The notes beneath the pieces are model-generated. The model worked only from the letters and a program-made list of their open reading frames with translations. It ran no database searches and was not told the origin of the DNA. Position numbers and translations under genes: made by a program. From contig NZ_CP127162.1 of assembly GCF_030263935.1 (NCBI RefSeq), positions 1,807,501 to 1,871,500 of the forward strand: DNA of 64,000 nt. Reading direction: 5' to 3'. This DNA comes from Paenibacillus polygoni. GTDB lineage: Bacteria; Bacillota; Bacilli; Paenibacillales; Paenibacillaceae. Shown in pieces: positions 25,238 through 32,682 of the stretch. Every line of letters starts with the position of its first letter. Position 1 is the stretch's first letter.

Positions 25238-26104
25238 TTGACTATACAATGGTTTCCCGGACATATGACAAGAGCACGTCGTCAAATTCAGGATAAACTG
25301 AAACTGATTGACGTAGTAATTGAGCTGATTGATGCACGTTTGCCGATCTCCAGCCGAAATCCCATGATTGATGAGATTTTGCAAGGCAAACCTCGGATGA
25401 TTTTGCTGAATAAAGCAGATCTGGCCGATCCGGAAGTAACAGAAGAGTGGATTAAGTATTTCAAAGAGGAAGGGCATACGACCCTTGCGATTGATGCGAA
25501 TACAGGTACGGGTGTAAAAGACATTCCGGCAACTGCCAAGCTTTTGTTCAAAGATAAGATCGACAGACAGATTGCAAAAGGGATCAATCCTCGTCCTATA
25601 CGGGCTTTAATTGTAGGTATTCCTAACGTTGGAAAATCGACACTGATTAACCGAATGGCAGGCCGTAACATTGCAGCAACCGGAGACAAACCTGGTGTGA
25701 CGAAGGCGCAGCAATGGATTAAGGTAGCGAACAGAGAGATCGAATTGCTTGATACCCCAGGTATTCTGTGGCCTAAATTTGAGGATCAAAATGTTGGATA
25801 TCGTCTTGCCGTAACGGGAGCGATTAAAGAAGAAATTCTGAATATCGAAGATATCGCATTTTTTGCTATCAAATATCTCGTTCAGTTCTACTGGCCGGCA
25901 ATGAAGGAACGCTACGGACTCGAAGAACCGCCTAAGGATATCGATAACCCGGATGAGATTGTTGCCATTATGGAAGCAATTGGACGTAAACGCGGTGCGA
26001 TTATCAGTGGTGGACGAGTAGATCTTGAGAAAGCTTCCTCTATCTTGTTAAGAGAACTGAGAGCGGGCAAGCTTGGACGTTTCAGTCTGGAAGCTCCATA
26101 CTAA
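25238..26104 (+). CDS. rbgA: ribosome biogenesis GTPase RbgA (YlqF)
   Basis: GTPase needed for late 50S assembly; it helps install proteins such as L16. Circularly permuted G motifs: LNKAD (G4) comes before [13 protein letters not shown] (G1) and DTPG (G3). 288 residues from TTG 25238, which reproduces the family start [10 protein letters not shown] and has GAAGGTGA 6 bases upstream; ATG 25232 would touch that site directly. The C-terminal helical domain (ERYGLEEPP...[12 protein letters not shown]) resembles the RNA-binding ANTAR-like region. Confidence 0.95.
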   Translation: MTIQWFPGHMTRARRQIQDKLKLIDVVIELIDARLPISSRNPMIDEILQGKPRMILLNKADLADPEVTEEWIKYFKEEGHTTLAIDANTGTGVKDIPATAKLLFKDKIDRQIAKGINPRPIRALIVGIPNVGKSTLINRMAGRNIAATGDKPGVTKAQQWIKVANREIELLDTPGILWPKFEDQNVGYRLAVTGAIKEEILNIEDIAFFAIKYLVQFYWPAMKERYGLEEPPKDIDNPDEIVAIMEAIGRKRGAIISGGRVDLEKASSILLRELRAGKLGRFSLEAPY

Positions 26105-26142
26105 GCCATTTTACGAAATCAGCTGTGAATATAGTAGGTAGG

Positions 26143-26175
26143 AAAGGTCTCTGCTTTTAGGCAGGGACTTTTTTT
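26143..26175 (+). terminator. intrinsic terminator after rbgA
   Basis: AAAGGTCTCTGC pairs with GCAGGGACTTT across TTTTAG, with G-U pairing, followed by a run of seven T. Confidence 0.85.
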
Positions 26176-26283
26176 ATGCCAGATTTTCAATAACAGATCG
26201 CTGCATTAGAGAAGGTTCTCGTATAAGGTTACATATGCTATGATAATAAATACGGAGTAACACCGCGAAGGGGAAGATATGTT

Positions 26284-26961
26284 TTGAAGAATCAGGAGAT
26301 TGACATGTTAGATTATGAGCAAGAAGAGAATAAAACGATAGATATGCTGCGCTATGAACGAGAAGCATGGGAAAGTGGAGCCGAATATATTGCAGGAATT
26401 GATGAAGTAGGAAGAGGCTGTTTGTTTGGAGATGTAGTTGCTGCTGCAGTCATTCTCCCCAAAGGGCTTGTCCTTGATGGAGTGAATGACTCTAAGAAAC
26501 TATCGGACAAAAAACGTGACTTGCTCTATGACATCATTATGAAAGAAGCGCTGGCTGTCGGCGTAGGGATCTGTGATGTCGAAACGATTGATCGGATCAA
26601 CATCAGACAAGCTTCCAGACTAGCTATGAAAAAAGCAGTTGAACAACTCGTTGTGGCGCCAGATCACTTACTGGTAGATGCGGAAACGGTGGATCTTCCG
26701 ATACCTCAATTATCGATCATTAAAGGGGATGCCAACAGTCAGTCCATTGGCGCAGCTTCGATTATTGCTAAAGTGACAAGAGACCGGATGTGTAAGGAAG
26801 TATGGGATGAAATGTATCCGGAATACGGGATTGCCGTACATAAGGGATATGCAACGAAATTTCATAGAGAGCAGCTGCTGGCTTTAGGGGCCACCCCTAT
26901 GCATCGGCGAAGCTTTCTTGGCAAAATTTTGGGTGAACAGGAACAGCCGACGTTATTTTAA
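26284..26961 (+). CDS. rnhB: ribonuclease HII
   Basis: Removes RNA from RNA-DNA hybrids and single ribonucleotides in DNA. 225 residues from TTG 26284 (AAGGGGAAG upstream); ATG 26305 is an alternative start. Acidic metal ligands appear in GIDEVGRG (Asp40, Glu41) and LLVDAE. KVTRDRM and GYATKFH are conserved RNase HII segments. The residues after the first motif are CLFGD instead of the more common PLAGP, while the metal-binding acids are kept. In B. subtilis the same order rbgA-rnhB-ylqG-ylqH is found. Confidence 0.95.
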   Translation: MKNQEIDMLDYEQEENKTIDMLRYEREAWESGAEYIAGIDEVGRGCLFGDVVAAAVILPKGLVLDGVNDSKKLSDKKRDLLYDIIMKEALAVGVGICDVETIDRINIRQASRLAMKKAVEQLVVAPDHLLVDAETVDLPIPQLSIIKGDANSQSIGAASIIAKVTRDRMCKEVWDEMYPEYGIAVHKGYATKFHREQLLALGATPMHRRSFLGKILGEQEQPTLF

Positions 26962-26993
26962 TGTAACTCAGGTTTTGTTTCTGTCTGTAGTAG

Positions 26994-27030
26994 AAGGTAA
27001 CTTTGGTTTATACCGGGGTTATCTTTTTTT
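26994..27030 (+). terminator. intrinsic terminator after rnhB
   Basis: AAGGTAAC (26994-27001) pairs with GTTATCTT, with one G-U pair, around 27018-27025, ending in a run of T. Confidence 0.75.
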
Positions 27031-27129
27031 AATAGCACTTAACTTCAGTGTGACCATGGGATAACCGATAATAAGGATAAAGTAACACAGCGAGACAGGG
27101 CAGAATGCAATGAAAGGGGAATTATTCCC

Positions 27130-29226
27130 ATGAATATAGGACAAACCTTACGAGGACTGTTAGGCGATTCAAAGGCAGCGGGAGGTTCAAAGTCACTTGA
27201 ATTAAAAGAAGGACAGGTGGTTCGGGCGAGCGTTGTACAGGTATCCGCAGACCAGAAAGAAGCGGTCCTCCAGATTAAAGGAGTTCAAATACGAGCTGCA
27301 CTGGATACACCTATGAAAGCCGGAGATACCGCCATACTCCAGGTAGGTTCTCCGAATAAAGACGGCATGCTCGTGATGAAGCCGTATGAAGGAACACTTG
27401 CATCTGCTTCACCCGGCACCATGACCGATCTCTTAAGTTCGCTTAAGCTGACGGACACAAAAGAAAACAGGCAGCTGCTGATTGCGATGCAGCAAAGCGG
27501 TATTCAGCTTACGAAAGAAAATGTGACCAATGTGCAAAGCGCGATGACGGCGAAACCTGAAAATATAAAATTAGGCGAATGGGTGAACTCGGTAAGTCTT
27601 GCTATGCAGCGAGGACTTCCCGTTACCGGAACGAGTGTTCAAAGTCTCCATATGGCTTTGTATGGTCCTTCGCTGGATCAACTTATGGGTGAACTGGATG
27701 GTATGCTGCAAAAATTGATGGCAGACTCGCCATGGAAGGGCAGTTCTGCTAAAACGACGGGGATCGTAGACGGGAACCGGACCCCATCCCCAGGTTCTGA
27801 GATACCGCTGCGTCCTGAAACGAAAGCAGAGAATGGTAGTGGGAATGTTAGTATGACGGAAGGTAAACGAGGAATGGTGTCCTCTGCCGAGTATGGTGTT
27901 ACGGGTCTTCGTGCTGAAAATGCTGCAGGAAGCGCGGCAACACCGCTAACGAATGGAGATCCTGATTCTAAAGCTGGAGAAATGGGCGCAAAGAATACGA
28001 GTAATCTAAGTTCTGCTGCTACAGAGGAACAGGGCGCAAGTGAAGTGGAAGGAATGACGAGCTCTAAAGTAAATACCCATGACAGCGGATTAAAGGGAAG
28101 CGGAAATATACAGAGTATGGGTATCAAAACAGAGGGTAGCGAGGAACAGAATCAGGCCCCTAAAAATGCAGCTGCAAGTGAGGGGAATGATCAGGTTCAT
28201 GGCGGTGAAAATGCAAGTAAGAAAAATTCAAGTGGAGACCCAATCGTAAAAGATACGAAGTTTGTATCCCTGTCAGCGCCGAGTGAAAGAGAGCCATTCG
28301 TAAACAGGTCTGCAAACGCAGGAACTGCAGATCAGGGAGAGGCAGAGCTGATTCCTGCTCGCTCAGCAGCTGTGCCGCCTGGGCCTGAACTGGCGCGGCG
28401 CGTAACAAACCTGCTGCAGGAACTGCAGGCAGCGCCGCAAATCCAGCTGGCCGGTGAGAACTCGGCCAGCAAAGCTGCTGCGGTGCCAGGCACGCCGCAG
28501 CAGGGGCAGGGTGCTGATGTACAGCCAGCACCCGGGCACACGCCTGCCGCCGCGAGTGATGACTCGTGGGTGGGGCGTGTGCTGAAGCTGCTCGGTGCGG
28601 AGCACGAGCAGCAGACCCTGCGCGGGACATTGCCTTCTCCCGCGCAGAGTGGGGTGGCCGCAGCAGAGCAAGCGGACACACTGAAGGGCCTGCTGCTGCA
28701 AGCAGAGGCAAGTGTAGAACTTCCGCCGGCTGTGAAAGAGACGGCTGGGCAGCTTGTACACTTGCTTACAGGGCATCAGCTGCTAATGAATACGGACCGG
28801 ACAGCTCCTTTTGCCCAGATGAATTGGTTCATCCCGCTAACAGGAGCAGACGGACAGTTGACGGCAAATGTACAAATCGAGTCTCGGCGCGGGCCCAGAG
28901 GCGAACTGGATGCATCCCATTGTCGGATTTGGTTTGATCTGAATATGAAGCAGCTTGGCCCCACATTAATAGACATGCAGGTGGTTGGTAAAGTGATCAG
29001 CCTGCATATTCGTACAGATAATGAGCTTTCCGCTCGTATTTTTGAAGAAGGACATGATCAGATTGGATCACTCCTCGAGAACACAGGGTACCAACTGTCC
29101 GTATTTCGTTCAGAAGTAGCAACCAGAGAATCCTTTACGAGCGGTAACGAATCAGGACCCCCACCAAAACATCTGCTAGATACCTATGTACCTGACTCTT
29201 ATAAAGGGGTGGATCTGCGAATATGA
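27130..29226 (+). CDS. large FliK-like protein at the ylqG position
   Basis: 698 residues, no signal peptide. An N-terminal domain (about 1-190, LKEGQVVRASVVQVSADQKE...) is followed by a low-complexity Gly/Ser/Ala/Asn-rich linker (about 200-400), an Ala/Gln/Pro-rich part (about 400-530) and a C-terminal domain at about 555-670. The last, with LNMKQLGPTLIDMQVVGKVI, LLENTGYQLSVF, resembles the Flg_hook domain of the hook-length protein FliK. It corresponds by position to ylqG. The next gene is an FlhB-tail-like protein, a partnership seen for FliK and FlhB. Codons 28320-28760 are visibly GC-richer than the rest. Confidence 0.85.
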   Translation: MNIGQTLRGLLGDSKAAGGSKSLELKEGQVVRASVVQVSADQKEAVLQIKGVQIRAALDTPMKAGDTAILQVGSPNKDGMLVMKPYEGTLASASPGTMTDLLSSLKLTDTKENRQLLIAMQQSGIQLTKENVTNVQSAMTAKPENIKLGEWVNSVSLAMQRGLPVTGTSVQSLHMALYGPSLDQLMGELDGMLQKLMADSPWKGSSAKTTGIVDGNRTPSPGSEIPLRPETKAENGSGNVSMTEGKRGMVSSAEYGVTGLRAENAAGSAATPLTNGDPDSKAGEMGAKNTSNLSSAATEEQGASEVEGMTSSKVNTHDSGLKGSGNIQSMGIKTEGSEEQNQAPKNAAASEGNDQVHGGENASKKNSSGDPIVKDTKFVSLSAPSEREPFVNRSANAGTADQGEAELIPARSAAVPPGPELARRVTNLLQELQAAPQIQLAGENSASKAAAVPGTPQQGQGADVQPAPGHTPAAASDDSWVGRVLKLLGAEHEQQTLRGTLPSPAQSGVAAAEQADTLKGLLLQAEASVELPPAVKETAGQLVHLLTGHQLLMNTDRTAPFAQMNWFIPLTGADGQLTANVQIESRRGPRGELDASHCRIWFDLNMKQLGPTLIDMQVVGKVISLHIRTDNELSARIFEEGHDQIGSLLENTGYQLSVFRSEVATRESFTSGNESGPPPKHLLDTYVPDSYKGVDLRI

Positions 29227-29540
29227 AAGAGGACACCTCGCAAAAACAAGAACAGAAAAAGGCAGTAGCTTTAAAATATACACCGGGAGAAGCAGAAGCG
29301 CCGATCGTCGTGGCTAAAGGCAACGGGACTTTGGCAGATTCGATACTAGAAAAAGCAAAAGAACATGGGGTACCGATTCAGGAAGATGCAGCTTTAGTCG
29401 AAGTTCTCTCCAAGCTTGATTTGGATACCCAAATCCCTCCTGAACTCTATCAGCTGGTTGCCGAAGTGCTGACATTTGTCTACCAGACTGAACAAAAAGC
29501 AAAAAATATACTCATCCCGAGTAGAGAGGAATTGCGATGA
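29223..29540 (+). CDS. FhlB-like protein (FlhB C-terminal domain homologue, YlqH type)
   Basis: 105 residues. It resembles only the cytoplasmic tail of the export-switch protein FlhB/EscU (VALKYTPGEAEAPIVVAKG, then LLDLDTQIPPELYQLVAEVLTFVYQ in outline) and lacks the membrane part and the NPTH self-cleavage motif. FhlB proteins can bind flagellar export components; their role is not settled. It overlaps the preceding FliK-like gene by 4 bases (ATGA) and yraN by 4 bases, so all three are one coupled unit. Confidence 0.92.
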   Translation: MKEDTSQKQEQKKAVALKYTPGEAEAPIVVAKGNGTLADSILEKAKEHGVPIQEDAALVEVLSKLDLDTQIPPELYQLVAEVLTFVYQTEQKAKNILIPSREELR

Positions 29541-29959
29541 ATAACGGACAAGTTCCTAATGGAGCAAACTTTCGCAGTGAAGTACCCAAAGATACACGGA
29601 AAGCCAAAGGAAAAGCGGGAGAAGAAGCGGCAGCTAGGTTTTTAATAGAGGCAGGTTACCGAATCGTGGAAACCAACTGGAGATGCCGAAGCGGTGAGAT
29701 TGATATTATCGCTGTACTTGAGGATATGTATATTTTTGTGGAAGTTCGAAGTCGAACCGGTTCGCATCAGTATGGAACGGCTCTTGAGTCTGTGAATCAT
29801 CGTAAAATAAATCAGGTGCGGCAGACTGCCGCCGTGTATCTTCAAGATCGCCATCTTGGCAATAGACAGATACGCTTTGATGTGATGGGTGTTTTACTTC
29901 CTACCGTGAATTGGTCCGAGGGGCCGATAGAGATTAAACATATTGAGAATGCTTTCTAA
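29537..29959 (+). CDS. YraN family (UPF0102) predicted nuclease-fold protein
   Basis: 140 residues. It matches the UPF0102 pattern GKAGEEAAARFLIEAGYRIVETNWRCRSGEIDIIA then FVEVRSRTG. The E-ID-EVR pattern is a PD-(D/E)XK nuclease-like core (E...D...ExK-like, with Arg here), but activity is unproven for most members. Homologues lie beside rnhB or the ribosomal cluster in many bacteria. ATG 29537 overlaps the upstream gene. Confidence 0.93.
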   Translation: MNNGQVPNGANFRSEVPKDTRKAKGKAGEEAAARFLIEAGYRIVETNWRCRSGEIDIIAVLEDMYIFVEVRSRTGSHQYGTALESVNHRKINQVRQTAAVYLQDRHLGNRQIRFDVMGVLLPTVNWSEGPIEIKHIENAF

Positions 29960-29984
29960 TATACTAGATTCCACTTCTTTTGTG

Positions 29985-30104
29985 AGTGAAGTAATGTAGA
30001 GTAAAGTAATGTAGAGTAAAGTAATGTAAAGTAAAATAATGTAAAGTGAAGTGTCGTAGAGTGATGTAACGAAAATTGATGTAATGTAAAGTAATGTAAT
30101 GTGA
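29985..30104. repeat. 15-bp tandem repeat array, eight units
   Basis: Eight head-to-tail 15-base units run without gaps from 29985 to 30104. Units 1-4 are near-identical (AGTRAAGTAATGTAG/A; unit 4 AGTAAAATAATGTAA). Units 5-8 are more worn (AGTGAAGTGTCGTAG, AGTGATGTAACGAAA, ATTGATGTAATGTAA, AGTAATGTAATGTGA). A 5-base sub-period (AGTAA/TGTAA) is visible. It lies in the yraN-nitroreductase gap and makes no plausible protein. Confidence 0.9.
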
Positions 30105-30134
30105 AAAAGCGGTATCAAAGACGTATAACTTGAA

Positions 30135-30180
30135 TGTCCAGACCCTGGGGGGAAACAACCGAATGGGTGCTGGACTTTTT
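30135..30180 (+). terminator. intrinsic terminator downstream of the repeat array
   Basis: TGTCCAG-A-CCC (30135-30144) pairs with GGG-TG-CTGGAC (ending 30175) and is followed by five T. It would end the yraN transcript after it crosses the repeat array. Confidence 0.75.
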
Positions 30181-30193
30181 CCATTGTGAGGAA

Positions 30194-30223
30194 TTGACTT
30201 TACAACCTTTACCAAGGTATGCT
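30194..30223 (+). promoter_or_regulatory. candidate sigma-A promoter of the nitroreductase gene
   Basis: TTGACT at 30194-30199 and TATGCT at 30218-30223 with an 18-base spacer. A Fur-box-like palindrome begins about 18 bases downstream. Confidence 0.5.
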
Positions 30224-30241
30224 AGGGGCAGTGCTTTAATT

Positions 30242-30260
30242 GATAAACATTCTCATTATC
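30242..30260 (+). promoter_or_regulatory. Fur-box-like operator
   Basis: GATAAACATTCTCATTATC matches the classic 19-base Fur box (GATAATGATAATCATTATC) at 15 of 19 positions, with the GATAA and TTATC ends intact. Placed just after the inferred start point, it could let iron-bound Fur block the nitroreductase gene. Confidence 0.55.
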
Positions 30261-30311
30261 TATGTAACGAGTGAAAAAATACTTTGAGTTTTTCTTGAGG
30301 AGGAAATCGGA

Positions 30312-30875
30312 ATGAGTGATACACCTGTACAAGCAGCAGCAAAGAACTTAGACATAAAGGAAGTTATCCGTGGACGCCGTACAATTAAGAAATTTCAGGA
30401 ACAACCCGTACCTGTAGAAAAGATTACAGAGTTTTTGGACACAGCTGTATGGGCGCCAAACCATAAGCTTCGTGAGCCGTGGAGATTTTTACTATTCCGG
30501 GAAGAGGGTCGTCAAAAGTTATCGGAGGCCATCGCTGCTGAGATGGGGGAAGACAACAAGTTTGTAACTACGGTCCTGAATGTGCCGACGATTATGCTTG
30601 TTGTTATGAAAGAAGATCCGAGACAAGCGATCTTTGATGAAGATTTTGCAGCAACAAGTGCGCTTGTGCAGAACTTTATGTTAGCAGCCTGGGCTGAAGA
30701 GGTTGGAACATTCTGGGTGACAAAACCGTTCTTGTACGGGCCTAAGTTTAGAGAAACACTTGGCATTGTTCCAGGTGAGAAGATTGTAGGTATGCTCTAT
30801 ATCGGCTATCCTGATGTCGTTCCTAAACCGCAAGAACGTACATCAGCATCTGAAAAATTAACGATATTTAAATAA
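30312..30875 (+). CDS. nitroreductase family flavoprotein
   Basis: 187 residues. The FMN-type nitroreductase pattern is IRGRRTIKKFQEQPVPVEKI at about 19-38 (the RRTI...F phosphate-binding segment), AVWAPNHKLREPWRFLLF, and WVTKPFLYGPKFRETLGI with IVGMLYIGYPDVVPKP near the C-terminus. It is of the short YdjA-like type. The true substrate cannot be told. ATG 30312 follows GAGGAGGAAAT. A Fur-box-like site upstream suggests iron or redox control. Flanked by terminators, it is a single-gene unit. Confidence 0.9.
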   Translation: MSDTPVQAAAKNLDIKEVIRGRRTIKKFQEQPVPVEKITEFLDTAVWAPNHKLREPWRFLLFREEGRQKLSEAIAAEMGEDNKFVTTVLNVPTIMLVVMKEDPRQAIFDEDFAATSALVQNFMLAAWAEEVGTFWVTKPFLYGPKFRETLGIVPGEKIVGMLYIGYPDVVPKPQERTSASEKLTIFK

Positions 30876-31031
30876 ACGCTAACTATATCAAATTCATAAT
30901 ACCTTTAGTTGCTTTAATTACGATATAGGTCAAATGCTTTTGTCTAAATATAGTTACAAATTCATCATTTAAATGAGTCATGTAATTGATTCGGCTCGTG
31001 GTTAATCATCGAATTCAGCTATTTAACGAAG

Positions 31032-31077
31032 AAGAAGTTCCCTATGACAGCGATCAGTTCGTAGGGAACTTCTTTTT
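31032..31077 (+). terminator. intrinsic terminator between nitroreductase and the next gene
   Basis: AAGAAGTTCCCTATG (31032-31046) pairs with CGTAGGGAACTTCTT across a 13-base loop and ends in TTTTT. The rest of the 30876-31233 gap holds no gene I can support. Confidence 0.85.
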
Positions 31078-31139
31078 GGTTTGTTTATTCTTACTGCTTT
31101 TTAAAAATTGGTTTTACACAAGAAAAATGCGAACATTTG

Positions 31140-31148
31140 TGCTATAAT
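31140..31148 (+). promoter_or_regulatory. extended -10 promoter candidate for the gene at 31234
   Basis: TGC-TATAAT at 31140-31148 is a perfect extended -10 box. No good -35 box is visible at 16-18 bases upstream. Confidence 0.45.
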
Positions 31149-31233
31149 TGAGATTGGTTAAGAGTGGTGGAATTCATTTAATAGATATAATCTTCGTTCT
31201 TTAGATCGATACTCCGATACGAGGTGGCATACT

Positions 31234-32121
31234 TTGAGCTTAACTTCGCTTATTCATACAAATAAGGACTTTCAAGAAATCATCCGTAAAGTTACACCGA
31301 AAGCAGCAGATTTTAAATCTTATTCTACGGAAGTTCCTCCTTTTAAGAAAAAATCGATACTTGCAGATTCTAATTTTACGAGCTATGTATCTGGACTCGT
31401 TAGGGTGTCTTTTCAATATATGATCAGTGCTATTTTGGCTAGGAAAAATCAAGATTCTCCTGATAAAGCCTTCAATCCGCTTGCAAGAAAAGGGTACGAA
31501 GTGATTCATGAATTCTTTTCCGATGTACCTGCGATCGATGAACTGACTCATCTTTTTGAGAGTTTCACTGAGGTTTGGGATTCATTTATAAGAGGAGAAG
31601 CGGTTTCGGAAGAAAAATTTATCCACGGAGCCTTTATGTGCAGTAAGCTCGATACGATCTACCGGCTTGGTGTACATGCGACTTTTACCAGTCCAACTGA
31701 ATTTGTTCAGCAGTTTATCCATCCTCCTATGCCTGATGGAGAGAGCGACCTAAAGCTTCTATGGCAGATCTTTGAAGAACGTTTTCCTTATGAGCAAAGG
31801 ACAGAAATTAAGTATTTTCCTTCCTTTGATGAGAAGCGAAGACGAGTGGGCGGAGCTTCGGCTGATTTTATGATTGGAGATACGCTGTATGATATCAAAA
31901 CGACTAAAAAACACGGATATAACTGGAAAGAAGCTGCAGAACTAGTGACTTATTATTTACTGAATCGATTAGAAGGGGAGCCTTATAAAATACAAAAGCT
32001 CGCTTTTTACAAAGCAAGATTTGGAGTTATAGAGTATGTGGAAATCGGCGATTTATTGAGAAAGTATGATATGGAAGAAGCTTTGAATGATCTTAGTAAA
32101 TTTCATCGAAGATGGAAATAG
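31234..32121 (+). CDS. unrecognised protein with a PD-(D/E)XK-like motif
   Basis: 295 residues, not recognised as a named family. Residues 1-180 look helical (VSFQYMISAILARKN, LARKGYEVIHEFF). The region GGASADFMIGDTLYDIKTTKK (about 206-227) fits a PD-(D/E)XK nuclease core: Asp211, then Asp220-Ile-Lys222; a Glu upstream (TEIKYF) could complete it. After it, WKEAAELVTYYLLNRLE resembles the helix that follows such cores. TTG 31234 follows GAGGTGG by 6 bases. No partner methylase or mobile element adjoins it. It may be a nuclease; substrate unknown. Confidence 0.7.
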   Translation: MSLTSLIHTNKDFQEIIRKVTPKAADFKSYSTEVPPFKKKSILADSNFTSYVSGLVRVSFQYMISAILARKNQDSPDKAFNPLARKGYEVIHEFFSDVPAIDELTHLFESFTEVWDSFIRGEAVSEEKFIHGAFMCSKLDTIYRLGVHATFTSPTEFVQQFIHPPMPDGESDLKLLWQIFEERFPYEQRTEIKYFPSFDEKRRRVGGASADFMIGDTLYDIKTTKKHGYNWKEAAELVTYYLLNRLEGEPYKIQKLAFYKARFGVIEYVEIGDLLRKYDMEEALNDLSKFHRRWK

Positions 32122-32301
32122 ACTTTAGAACGTACAAGGATGTGAGGAAACTGTGGGGATTTGATTAAAAAGTTATCCTGCAGAACGGATATGCGATATA
32201 ATGGACCTTTACAAAGACAATATCTTAAATGAGTATTTTACAAAATAACTGAATTTAATAATAACTCAAAATATAGCATGAATTGATCGGAGGACATCAT
32301 C

Positions 32302-32553
32302 ATGGCAAAATCGAAAGTACCTAAGCGGCCAACAAGAGATGAATTTGTACTAGAAGAATTAGGGAATCAGTTGTCAGAAGCCTATCAGGAAGAATCCACA
32401 ATTGAAGTGACGGTATGGGCATGGGAAGAAAAAGTACGAGGGCAGATCGTGACGATGGATTCACGTACAGGCAAGGTACATATTCAGTCTGAAGAAGGGC
32501 TGTATAAAGTCCCCTTCATGGATATAATGAGAATGGATTACCCTAGAGATTAA
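32302..32553 (+). CDS. YolD-like family small protein
   Basis: 83 residues. The C-terminal half (VWAWEEKVRGQIVTMDSRTGKVHIQSEEGLYKVPFMDIMRMDYP) fits the YolD-like family of small beta-barrel proteins; family members often sit next to UV-resistance Y-family polymerase genes (uvrX/yqjW). Here it is alone: no polymerase is adjacent, so a DNA-repair link is unsupported. ATG 32302 has GGAGGA upstream. A terminator follows. Confidence 0.75.
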   Translation: MAKSKVPKRPTRDEFVLEELGNQLSEAYQEESTIEVTVWAWEEKVRGQIVTMDSRTGKVHIQSEEGLYKVPFMDIMRMDYPRD

Positions 32554-32569
32554 TAGCCAAAAGATAAAG

Positions 32570-32605
32570 CAAACCCGATCCTCGAAAGAAGATGGGTTTG
32601 TTTTT
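32570..32605 (+). terminator. intrinsic terminator after the YolD-like gene
   Basis: CAAACCCGATC (32570-32580) pairs with GATGGGTTTG (32591-32600) with a bulge, followed by five T. It separates the gene from the converging comM. Confidence 0.75.
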
Positions 32606-32682
32606 GATATTTATTTTTCATTTCGTATTTTTTGAATTCATATTTTTGATTCTTATGTTTAAACCTCAGAAAATTCTTTTCT

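Noticed and set aside
28160..28776. Several long minus-strand open frames within the FliK-like gene
   Set aside because: They arise from the GC-rich, low-complexity segment of the plus-strand gene; composition is typical of shadow frames.
29894..30215. Minus-strand frames with repeated YITLLYIT-type residues
   Set aside because: They are the translation of the 15-bp tandem repeat array; no start signal and no independent support.
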